A stretch of DNA of 64,000 bases from Lepisosteus oculatus (Eukaryota; Chordata; Actinopteri; Semionotiformes; Lepisosteidae): NCBI RefSeq assembly GCF_040954835.1, contig NC_090704.1, positions 42,846,979 to 42,910,978 of the forward strand, given 5' to 3'. Of the stretch, positions 51,901 through 60,554 are shown one piece after another (positions within the stretch are counted from its first letter, which is position 1; every line of letters begins with the position of its first letter). The position numbers and the translations under genes were made by a program. The notes beneath the pieces were generated by a model. It made no database searches. It had not been told where the DNA came from and saw nothing but the letters and a program-made list of their open reading frames with translations.

Positions 51901-54900
51901 TCCTTAACATTCAGTTGTACTGCTTGTCCAGCAAGGCTTTTCTTAAGTTAATTTTACAAGCTGTGCAGTTGTTGTGTAGTCTTGCTGTAAGAATTCTACA
52001 GAACTGAGTGTTCATAGTCACAGGAGTTATAAGTAGAATGTATATTGTATAGATAGTGAGCAATTAGAAGTGACTTGGCCCTACCCTCCTGCCTGCTCCA
52101 GGGAGATGTCTGGATCTGTATGGAGCTGATGGATACCTCTCTGGATAAGTTCTACAAACAAGTCATTGAGAAAGGAATGACAATTCCCGAGGACATCCTG
52201 GGAAAAATAACTGTCTCGGTGAGCTTCAATTGTTTTTTTTATTTCCAAAATATGGGAAAAGGTGCAAAATAAATGCTGTTTTTTTGTTGAGCGGTAAATT
52301 TGAATAATTTGGCAAAAGCTGCTTTGAGAAAACCAAAATGCAGTTATGTGTTTGGTTGAATCCAATACCTTGGGTTTCTTCAAGAAATAACTGGATGAGA
52401 TTCTTGGATCAAAAAACTACTAACTACCAGGTGAGCTTAATGGCCTCCTCTCATTCATAACGTCTTTTATGTACTTTGTAACTGCAGGATTTCTCAATAG
52501 CTTAGTGATGTTCTGGAGTATGTGCCTGCACATCCGTGCAAGTAGCAAGTTTTGCAAGTTTCAGTTGCAAAAAATAGGACATCACTATAATTTGACGCTA
52601 CATTTAACTAAGTAGCACTGTGGTCTGGGCCCACCTTGGACTGATGAATGACCAACGTTGTCCGGAAAATAGGAAGATGATTATATACTGGGCTAAATTG
52701 TTTTAGTCTGCTTTTGTTTTCGTTTCATATGGCTTAAATAGTTTAGAAAACTATTTTTAGGAATCGTTTTCTGCATGTTCAGAATTCAGCTAGGTCTGGG
52801 ATTAACCCAAAACTTTGATCCACCTGCCATCTGCAAAGTCATTGCGTTGGTGGGTTCATGTTGGAAAGACACAAAAAGTATCAGGCAAACTGAATTGCTG
52901 TCTTCAAATGATGCTTGGGGAGTTTGCATCAGCCAAGGTTTGAATTAATCTGTGGGTGAAGTCTTTCCAGTTTCCAGTAAGAGCTGTCAGTTCTACCAGT
53001 TGCATTTCATCCACTGGAGCCCACAAAAGTGGTACAAGAACTACACAGCAGAACTCTTGCATCTAGATCTGCAAACTGTCATGGTATCGCTCTGTGATAT
53101 TCTGGTGTTTGATCTGGTTAAAAAAAAAAAGTTTTTTTTAGGGAAAAAAATCTGTTGCTTTTAAAGATCTTTCCAGATCACGCTTCTCAACGGTGCTTCT
53201 TTGTACAGTGCAGGACAGAAACAATAAGTCATTACTGAAAATGTGGGGTGGAATGTGCATGTAGGCACAGTTACGCCCCTCTGCCAGATTTAGGCCGTCG
53301 GCTGTGTGTGTATAACACAAAGTGTTTATGTAACAGGATGTGTCTGTAACTGGGAAGGTGGAGAAGGGGGGGTGTGGTGGGGGGGCCTACTTTAGACATG
53401 GTGAGGCTGAAATATTATACGGGACAGTGTATCTGTGCCGTTTTTGGACTTAACCTTTTCTTCCTTTTCATTACAGATTGTGAAGGCTCTCGAGCACTTA
53501 CACAGCAACCTATCAGTAATACACAGAGGTAAGGTTTTGTGCATTTTTTATTGACAGCTGTTCATTCAGTTGTGCTTTCTCAGTCACTGGTAGTATTTGC
53601 TGCCCAAGTTTGCTGTATAATATATATGTATTTTACAATCACTGTTAGAATGGTTACAAATAAGAGGTCACCATTCTGTCTAGCCTGAAGCTAGATTATA
53701 TGATCAGATTCACGATTGTGAGTAAATTTATTTTAATTTGAAAATGACCTCAACCCAAAAAGTAATAGAAAGCCTACCACACTGGGACTCCATTGGTCTG
53801 ATTCTTGACGGCTTTTTCTTAACAGATGTCAAGCCCTCCAATGTGCTCATCAACACACAGGGCCAGGTCAAGATGTGTGATTTTGGGATCAGTGGCTACT
53901 TGGTGGACTCGGTTGCCAAGACCATGGATGCTGGCTGTAAGCCCTACATGGCGGTGAGTCAGAATATCATTTTGCTAGTGGCAGGCTGCATCTGAGATGA
54001 AAATGAAGACAAATGACCTAATTTGCAATGCCATCAGTAGGTGATGGGGAAGGAAGGTATACTATGAGTCAGGTTGAGCTCTGTATCTTAGATCTTGCTG
54101 GTAAGTGTCTGGTTCCTGTCACAAAAAGACTGTGACCAGAATTCCCCAAGTAAAAGCACACAATTGGCTCAGTATCACCGGGGTAGGGCTGGGATTACTC
54201 GCGCAACAGCCACATCTGCGACTTGTGCCCGCAGGCTTGCAGTGACTGTGACGAGAGACAGGCCTCTCCTCCAGTCAGTACTAACTCCTGTCATGCACTG
54301 CAGTGCTTGGAAAATGCTGTATAACAGGGGGCTGTGGAGGTGGACATGTCAGAGGAACATATTGCCATAGCCCCTTATTTCCTGAGTGGGACACACTGAT
54401 GGAGAGCTGAGCTAGTAGCTCATTCCAGATTGGGTGGGAGGATTATAATAAATAACTGAGTTTCCGTTTTTTTTTTCCAAAAGGAAATAAGCTAACATGT
54501 TCTTTCCTTTGACTTCTGTTCTAGCCTGAGAGGATCAACCCAGAACTGAACCAGAAGGGCTACAATGTCAAGTCAGACATTTGGAGTTTAGGAATCACTA
54601 TGGTAGGCACTTTGACCTCTTTTCATTTTCTCAGCTGTGGCTCCAGATTTTATGATTTGTCCACGTCTGTCCAACATGCCCCACGCTATGGCCACGTTTG
54701 TCCATGTTTTTCATACAAACTCTGGAATATGCCTACGAACCTAGTGCCTGGGCTGAAGCAACAAGGCTAAGTGCGGTGGCTCTGTGGCTCAGGATCTACG
54801 CCTGTGGCTGGAAGGTCGCCGGTTCGTATCCCGCGGCCGGCAGAGGAGTCCTACTCCTTTGAGCCCCTGAGCTAGGCACTTAACCTTATAAAAAGCCGTA

Positions 54901-57900
54901 TAAATGGCTGACCCTGTCTGTGTGTCTCATAGAGAGCACGTTGGGGTCTGCGAAAAAGACAAATTCCCAATACAAGAAATTGTATATGGCCAATAAAGTG
55001 ATCTTCTAATTGATAACTGCTGCAGGTTTGCTCCTCCCCGTTTTTTTAGGATACCTTAGTTATCAAATTAAAATCGGATGTAGTTCTTGAGATGGAAGCT
55101 AATGTTTTATTACACCCTGGAATACCGGTGGGTTGCATCTTTGGAATCGGATAATTGGACACCCCTTGAATAACGTCTCCCCCACTGCTCCCAGATTGAG
55201 CTGGCGATCCTGCGCTTCCCATACGACTCCTGGGGGACACCCTTCCAGCAGCTCAAGCAGGTGGTGGAGGAGCCATCCCCTCAGCTCCCAGCTGACCGCT
55301 TCTCTCCCGAGTTTGTGGACTTCACCTCCCAGTGGTACGTACAGGAGCTGCGTGCTCAGTCCGTCCCGGCACTTCAGGCAAAGCCAAGGGACACCTGGGA
55401 AAGCAAAGGGCTTTTAGCTTTCTGCAGTGTTTTCAGCGTGTCTGGAATGTGCCTAAATATTAATATTCACCAAAAGCTTTTTTGTATCTGAATTCTAGTT
55501 TTTCAGCTAGTATGAATAACTTGCTACTGTGCAATTAGTCTCAATCGAAACATTGAAGGTTTACAGTTCTTTGAAGGAACGAGGCTGAGCTGAAGAGAAG
55601 TAGATTGGGAAAGGACAGAAGGGGAATTAGTGGTGAATGAAGGGTATTAATGGTATTACATTGATTCTCCTTAAAGCAGAGAACTGATTTATTTAACATT
55701 GGGTGATTCAGACGTAAAATATCACAAATGGTTCAACAAATCAGATGGGACAAAGAGAAAAAGGAAGCATTTTATAAAAAGCTTCAAAAGAAAAGGAATG
55801 GAAGCGAAAAGGAATTGCAGCTTTCTCAGTAGTACAGCGGCAAAAGAACTGTAATGGATAATGTAATGTGTCCAAGATGATAACCGGAAACCTTTAGACG
55901 ATTAAAGGGAAAAAGCGAATGTATTAAATAACAATTACACTCAGGTGTTTGCTAAGGAACAAATTAACAGCATGAGTCAGGCAGTGGCAGGGCAAAGTTC
56001 TTTATTAAACAGTATTAACACAGCAGAGGATAAGACGCAGTAATGTTTCAGGGACTAGATCAATTAATCTCCAGGGCCTGATGGTATCCTACCAGTTGCT
56101 CAAGACAAGTACTGATGGACTACAGAGTTGCTAATGTAATCCACCTCCACATAAAGAGTCCAAACTGAACCAAATAATTACAGACCTAAGAGGTCTCGGC
56201 TTCTGTTGCATATGGGGATATGGAAACAATTATTAGAGCTAAACCAGAGGATTGCCTATATGGAAATAGGATCCCTTAAGATAATGTGGACTTAGAAAGG
56301 GTAGGTCTTGCTTCACAAACATAATTGAACAAGCAACATCAGTAATGGGTGGACATAAGGTGTATCATGCGGTGCATTTAGATTTTCAGAAAGCCTTTGT
56401 TATATTTCCCCATCATAGTTTAATCGCAGGCAGTAAGCATTTGGGGAAAGTTGTGCGTTTAGATTGAGAATTCTTTAATAAAGAGTACAGATAAATAGTG
56501 AATGCTCAAATTGGGGAGATATGGTGAGTGCAGAGTCACAGGGATTTGTTTTAAGACCATTGCTCATCCCAATTTATTCAATGATCTAGATTATGGTACA
56601 GTTAGTAAATTAGCTATGTTTGCTGAGTTAGACGATAACAAAAGTAGGAGGATTTTAATAGAAGTGGCAAAAGAAATTCATAAAGATTCAGAGGAAACTC
56701 ATCTAGATGGCAAACCTCTGGAAGATGACATTTAAACTAGTACAGGGTATGCATAGAGGTATCAAAAACGACTGTAAATACAAAATAGCAAAAGCTGATT
56801 TTGGAGAGACTACTTATGAAATACTTACGTCTTTATGTTCACATAACATTTCTATCATGTAGACAGTTTGGGGAAGAAATAAATGTGTACTATTTTAACA
56901 TAACACCCATTGATTGCAATTGTCCACTACCATAGCAAGACCTTTTCTGAACATCGTACAGATTTCTTCACCACATTATATAAAAGGTTATTGCTGCTCT
57001 GGAGGTAGTCCAGAGAAGAGCCACCAGATACATTTTGGGGTTTAGAGGAATGTCCTACACTAACAGGCTGAAGAAACCCGATTCATGTGTTCATATTCCT
57101 CAAAGACAGATAGCCCAGTGGACTTCTTTGGGATAGGCAGTGAACCACAGGACACAAGTAGAAACTGCATGGAGGTACATTTAAAACTTGCTCCAGATTG
57201 TGGAATATGGAACAAGCTGCCCAGTCGTTTTGTTGAAGCTTCTGTCGGAGAGGCCTGGATAAGATCCTTGGATCAGTTAGCTAATCTATACTAAACAGGC
57301 TGGAAGGGCAGAGCGGCCTCCTGTCATATGCGTTCTTTCTTATGTTCTTAAATAGTCCTTGAGATTCTTTTTCTTCTCCTCCAGATTTAGGCTTTTATTT
57401 TCCAAGTTTACCTTCCCAACAATATTTCTAGAATAGTGCTCATAGCAAAGGCAAATGAAGTGGCCTTTGTGCCAAGTTCATAAAATGCAAAGGTCTAAAA
57501 TTATGCAGTCTTTTATCCGACAATTCTAGTGGCAAATGTAAGTAGTTTAGCACTAATTTGGGAAAAGGTAGTGGGAAGCTTTAATTACACAACTTCCCTA
57601 TATCGTGACTCAGGCATCCTGGAAAAAAGAGTGTTGTTTCTTGTGTATTGTGCGTTACCACTACTGATTCTGTGAAAATCAGACGAAGGGCAGTGAGCAG
57701 AGGGCAGGGGCAGTCAACCTTGCTTGAGTGATGGGGGGTTTCTGGGGAGAATGGCGGTCGGTTTGCTGTGCTGCGACCCCTGGCCGATTAGCCACACCCC
57801 TCTGACGGAGCGCTCTTCCTGCCTTCTGCTGCAGAGAGCAGGTCCATGTGCACCAAGCCTGACTTCTCAATCTCTGCACTTGGCTTCCGTTTTTTCTTTA

Positions 57901-60554
57901 AGAAAAAAAAGAAACGCAGTGTGATGTAACTCCAGCCACTGTGCCTGGTCTCTTGTCGGCAGGATGCGCCAGCAGTGATTACATCCTCAATTCACAGGGA
58001 TTTTTTTGTTTGTTTGTTTGTTTTTGTTGTATTTTGTGTCCAAATTTAACAGAGGAAGGGTTGGAGACTGGAAGGGGTCTGCTGCGTCCTTTTCATTTTT
58101 ATGAGACTTAATCGTTTGCCAAAGAAGAGGCGACCTTCTTGATCTGCCTCCGACGCGTTTTCTTCTGACACGTAGCTGGAATTAGAAAAGCATATTTGCC
58201 GTCTGAAAACATCTGGTCTCGTGCAAATTTAGTTTCACCTTTGCTATAGAGTCAAGGTTCAGTAAGTATTGCTACAACACATGTCGCGCATCACTGGGTT
58301 CATTTTCTCACTCTGTCTAAAACATGTCTTTTAAAGAGATTCAAATTTTACCCTGTTAACACCGGGCTGATAAGTCTTACTACAAGTTGAGCAGTGGATA
58401 CTCTTGTGGCCATGGCGAGAGTTGCTTTGGGTGAAAAAGAAGAAAAAGAGTTCTTGTTATTTAGTTTTCTCCGCCTTATTGACCTTCATCAGAACCATTC
58501 GGGAATGTATGTGATTGAGTATTATAAAGGACACAGAGGTTGATAACAGTGATATGGGGCTAGACAGAATGCCCAGAAGAATGGATGGAGATTACTTTTA
58601 TAAAGTATCTTTACCAAAGAAAGGAGATTTGACTGAACTTTCAATTACAGAGCCATAACTTTTTTATCCCATGCAAGGAAGATCAAGCTAAAGGTTCTTT
58701 TGCACAGAATCACGGCAAACTGAACTAGCTCAAGAACAAATGGGTTTAGACAAAGGACAGGAACCAAATCTTTAAACATCATCCTGACCATAGTGAGAGA
58801 GTTGCAACTACCACTGTATCTCCGCTTGTGGACTTTAGGAAAGTATTCTGATTCAATAGTCCATGGCAAAATTTGGATAGCAATGCCAGAGGTGTGGCGT
58901 ATCCACCACACCTGGTACAGCTGTTGTGTCCATAAAGGAAAACACAAGGTGGGACTAAGACTGACCCAAACAGAACTTTGATGAAATATCAAAAGTATAG
59001 AGGTGTGAAACTGCATGCTGTCACTGATCTTGATTAATTATCTGAAAGGCATTGGATCATTTCAGATGTGGGTTTAGGGTAAGTGGAGGAATAACCCGAG
59101 ATCTACTAAGGAAATTACCCATGTAGCAAAACTGGAAATCCGACCTTCAGGAGCTGTTTAATAGGCTCATAAAAAGGGGTTCAAATAGCAAATTAAGCCT
59201 AAATAATGACAAGCCCAAAGCCATGATGCTAAGTAACTGGTGGCTTGGTAAATGCGAAGGGAAATGAAGTCGTGAGTGAATGCGCATAGTGGGGGATCGG
59301 TACAACAGAAGATGTTGGATGTGGAAGTGAAACACGAGCCTGGTAATGGGAATATCGGTACTTGCCAAGCTGGCAACAGTATGGAAGAGCAGAGATGGGA
59401 ATTCGCAGACGAAAACGCAGCCTGATTGAAGTGCCTGAATGACCAGTGGCAACAGGGCTGTGAAACATGAAAATTAAGGAAGGACAAGGGGAGAAGAACA
59501 GATGTGTTTCAGATGAAACGCCTGAGGAAAAGGTACAGAGTGCCATGGCCAGCAAAGAAGACAAAGCAGCAGGTTCTCACTGAAGCAGAGCCAGGAAAGG
59601 AATTGTCAGTAGCAGTGCAAAGAAGGAAGTTGCGTTTGTTCAGACATGCGGTAAGACAAGAAGCCACCTTAGGAAGAGATGTCAGGGATTCTCAGCTGAG
59701 GAACAGAACAACCTGGATAGGCAACATGACGTTGTGGACAAAGCTGGTGGTGACTGCAGCCTGCGGAACAGCTGGAGAAAGAAGCAACTGTGAATCATCC
59801 ACGTTGCACCCCATCGGATGGATAAAGACAAATGACAATTGTGACAATGCAAAGAGTGGTAGCAGGTGAATATTGAATAAATAACCCGAAATGCTGTGGT
59901 TCTCTCAGACGTATTGGGAAATGGTTTCAAGAGCCCAAATAATGCTGTTTCATCTGGTTTGGGGAAAAAAAAGAGAAAATACATAGCAATGTCCAAGGCA
60001 TCCTTATAAAAACAAGTACCTCAGCATGGTCCCATTTTCCATCTGCTGCTGGTTTTATATGTAAAAGATTAAGCGTCAGAATCTGCTTTGATCCCAAATG
60101 GAAACGCCAATGGTGTAGTGAAAGTGAATGTTATAAAATGAGTAAATAAACATTTCTTTGTGTGGCTTCTCTTTCCAGCTTAAAGAAGAATTCCAAAGAG
60201 AGGCCAACCTACACGGAACTCATGGTGAGTGTCAGCCTTTAATGAACTCTGTGCTCGTTCCCTGAAGGGAAAGAAGTAGAAATTCTTAAACTGCATAATG
60301 ACTCACAGCTTTTGCAGCTGGTTTTTTTGAGTTCCCCACTAGAGGGCAGACTTGCTCCAGTGTTGCTTTTAAAATGGCACTACAGCTGCAGATTCTTGAA
60401 ATGCCCTCTTAGTCAAATATAACTGTGTTTTGAGTCCATCCGTCAGTCTGCCTATGTGTGTATTTTACTCTTGCAGCAACATCCTTTTTTCACCCTTCAC
60501 GACTCCAAAGAGACAGATGTGGCGAGTTTTGTCAAGCAAATCCTGGGAGACTGA
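39981..60554 (+). CDS. MAP2K6: MAP2K6 (MKK6), p38-activating dual-specificity kinase
   Basis: MKK6 phosphorylates the Thr-Gly-Tyr loop of p38 MAP kinases in stress and cytokine signalling, in cytoplasm and nucleus. Twelve coding exons (39981-39999, 47920-47986, 48490-48538, 49758-49871, 51484-51603, 52102-52218, 53477-53528, 53826-53953, 54525-54602, 55195-55334, 60179-60224, 60477-60554) join in frame into 335 residues (human 334). Visible parts: an N-terminal p38-docking site ([12 protein letters not shown]), glycine loop GRGAYG (61-66), catalytic K83, HRD (178-180), DFG (198-200), activating sites S208 and T212 in the SVAKT loop, APE (222-224), a DVD docking region (about 285-310) and the C-terminus ILGD. 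The N- and C-termini and [13 protein letters not shown] identify MAP2K6. Several internal residues (CFYTVTF, TMDAGC, DRFSPEF) are shared with MAP2K3, its closest paralogue. All junctions are GT-AG with matching phases and there is no frameshift. I could not fix the 3' end; ATTAAA occurs at 60796 and 61109. Confidence 0.96.
40000..47919 (+). other. MAP2K6 intron 1
   Basis: The longest intron of the gene, 7,920 bp, phase 1. The first 3 kb are relatively CpG-rich and could hold enhancers; the remainder is AT-rich. I recognised no LINE or SINE with confidence and no coding exon. Confidence 0.7.
47920..47986 (+). CDS. MAP2K6: MAP2K6 exon 2: docking motif
   Basis: Encodes residues 7-28, including the basic and hydrophobic p38 docking site KKKNPGLKL. 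Acceptor CTTCGGCAG, donor GC|GTAAGA, phase 2. Confidence 0.92.
48490..48538 (+). CDS. MAP2K6: MAP2K6 exon 3: linker
   Basis: Encodes residues 29-45 ([16 protein letters not shown] and one split alanine). Acceptor CTTCCCCAG, donor GTATGA, phase 0. Confidence 0.92.
49758..49871 (+). CDS. MAP2K6: MAP2K6 exon 4: glycine loop and catalytic lysine
   Basis: Encodes residues 46-83, including [10 protein letters not shown] (ATP phosphate loop) and the AVK lysine at 83 that ends the exon. A CT-repeat pyrimidine tract precedes the acceptor. Confidence 0.95.
51484..51603 (+). CDS. MAP2K6: MAP2K6 exon 5: C-helix region
   Basis: Encodes residues 84-123, from [19 protein letters not shown] to the YGALFRE strand. 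Residues 110-116 read CFYTVTF, which is the MAP2K3 form; human MAP2K6 has CPFTVTF as I recall. Confidence 0.95.
51740..51903. mobile_element. Foldback MITE-like element in MAP2K6 intron 5
   Basis: Inverted arms of about 75-80 bp begin GGAACAAGTAA and end TTACTTGTTCC, pairing nearly throughout (TTCCCTGCTG, AGAGAAGAAAGAAAAC). The centre carries CAACGTTTCGGCCGTGGAG and its imperfect complement GAAGGCTCCACAGTCGAAAG. The string CAACGTTTCGGC with CTTCTTCAGGTG recurs in many vertebrate genomes as part of dispersed palindromic repeats. Nonautonomous DNA transposon origin is likely; no open frame is present. Confidence 0.8.
52102..52218 (+). CDS. MAP2K6: MAP2K6 exon 6: hinge region
   Basis: Encodes residues 124-162 with the gatekeeper methionine in WICMELMD and the TIPEDILGK segment. 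Acceptor GCTCCAG, donor GTGAGC, phase 0. Confidence 0.95.
52386..52473 (+). mobile_element. CR1-like LINE 3' end fragment
   Basis: AACTGGATGAGATTCTTGGA, then GGTGAGCTTAATGGCCTCCT and CTCATTC resemble the last bases of the LINE remnant that ends at 57350. It is a very short 5'-truncated insertion in MAP2K6 intron 6. Confidence 0.55.
53477..53528 (+). CDS. MAP2K6: MAP2K6 exon 7: up to HRD
   Basis: Encodes residues 163-179, ending VIHR with the first base of the catalytic aspartate codon. Acceptor ATTACAG, donor GAG|GTAAGG, phase 1. Confidence 0.94.
53826..53953 (+). CDS. MAP2K6: MAP2K6 exon 8: catalytic and activation loops
   Basis: Completes D180 and encodes residues 181-222: [17 protein letters not shown] and the activation loop [16 protein letters not shown] with S208 and T212, the residues phosphorylated by MAP3Ks. 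Confidence 0.96.
54525..54602 (+). CDS. MAP2K6: MAP2K6 exon 9: APE motif and helix F
   Basis: Encodes residues 223-248, starting [13 protein letters not shown] and containing [10 protein letters not shown]. Acceptor TTCTAG, donor GTAGGC, phase 0. Confidence 0.95.
54769..55011 (+). mobile_element. tRNA-derived SINE in MAP2K6 intron 9
   Basis: The head carries A-box-like TGGCTCTGTGGCTCAGG and B-box-like GGTTCGTATCC at the spacing of a pol III promoter. A body with CCCTGAGCTAGGCACTTAACC follows. The tail reads AATACAAGAAATTGTATATG then GCCAATAAAGTGATCTTCT. It is in the same orientation as the gene and differs from the SINE-like repeat at 21614. Formal family assignment was not possible. Confidence 0.82.
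55195..55334 (+). CDS. MAP2K6: MAP2K6 exon 10: C-lobe and DVD region
   Basis: Encodes residues 249-294 and two bases of a cysteine codon. [20 protein letters not shown] is the MAP2K6 form; PADRFSPEF is shared with MAP2K3. Donor TG|GTACGT. Read without splicing the exon would give tryptophan and run on into intron. Confidence 0.95.
55950..57352 (+). mobile_element. CR1-like LINE relic (reverse transcriptase, broken)
   Basis: Frame-shifted pieces of a non-LTR reverse transcriptase can be read in order: [11 protein letters not shown] near 56070, YRVANVI-like near 56125, LDFQKAF (RT motif A, LDFxKAF) near 56378 followed by PHHSLI, and NDLDYG...FAELDD (a damaged FADD-type motif C) at 56580-56640. 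The 3' UTR-like part includes CCAGAGAAGAGCCACCAGATAC and ends TTTCTTATGTTCTT. Two antisense copies of this 3' end lie at 27690 and 37952. Many stops and shifts make it inactive. Confidence 0.8.
58003..58030. repeat. (TTTG)n simple repeat
   Basis: A short, imperfect run of about four TTTG units flanked by T-rich sequence within MAP2K6 intron 10. Confidence 0.8.
58690..59860 (+). mobile_element. RTE-like LINE relic
   Basis: Broken frames resemble the 3' half of an RTE/BovB-type reverse transcriptase. [12 protein letters not shown] near 58740 corresponds to the family string GFRKGRGTRDxI. It is followed by a decayed LCFIDYxKAFDCV region ([14 protein letters not shown], then HGKIWIAM). The open frame at 59504-59869 gives [20 protein letters not shown], which aligns with the family string containing RRLLRVPWTARRSNQ. 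It then gives a [11 protein letters not shown] stretch in the place of the family string LQYFGHLMRR. It is in the same orientation as MAP2K6, with many stop codons and no intact product. Confidence 0.75.
60179..60224 (+). CDS. MAP2K6: MAP2K6 exon 11
   Basis: Completes C295 and encodes [15 protein letters not shown] (296-310), the end of the kinase C-lobe. It is only 46 bases long. Acceptor CTTTCCAG, donor ATG|GTGAGT, phase 0. Confidence 0.94.
60336..60349 (+). promoter_or_regulatory. CTCF-like core motif in MAP2K6 intron 11
   Basis: CCACTAGAGGGCAG is an exact fit to the CTCF core CCASYAGRGGGCRS on the plus strand. Binding is unproven. Confidence 0.5.
60477..60554 (+). CDS. MAP2K6: MAP2K6 exon 12 and stop
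   Basis: Encodes residues 311-335, from [20 protein letters not shown] to the terminal QILGD, then TGA at 60552-60554. The end matches human MAP2K6 (ILGD) rather than the longer MAP2K3 tail. Confidence 0.95.
   Translation, partial: QHPFFTLHDSKETDVASFVKQILGD

Larger units (their letters stand above)
55335..60178 (+). other. MAP2K6 intron 10, built largely from LINE relics
   Basis: A 4,844 bp phase-2 intron between residues 294 and 296. At least half of it is decayed retrotransposon: a CR1-like element (about 55950-57352) and an RTE-like element (about 58690-59860), both in the sense direction. A TTTG repeat lies at about 58003-58030. No alternative exon was recognised. Confidence 0.8.

Noticed and set aside
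56502..56735. 77-codon frame as a host gene
   Set aside because: It contains NDLDYG and FAELDD, traces of a CR1-type reverse transcriptase, within a broken LINE.
59504..59869. 121-codon frame as a host gene or alternative MAP2K6 exon
   Set aside because: It aligns with the C-terminal part of RTE-type reverse transcriptases and has no matching splice context.
39981..60554. Assignment of the kinase gene as MAP2K3
   Set aside because: Some internal residues fit MAP2K3, but the short N-terminus [28 protein letters not shown] and the terminal ILGD fit MAP2K6.
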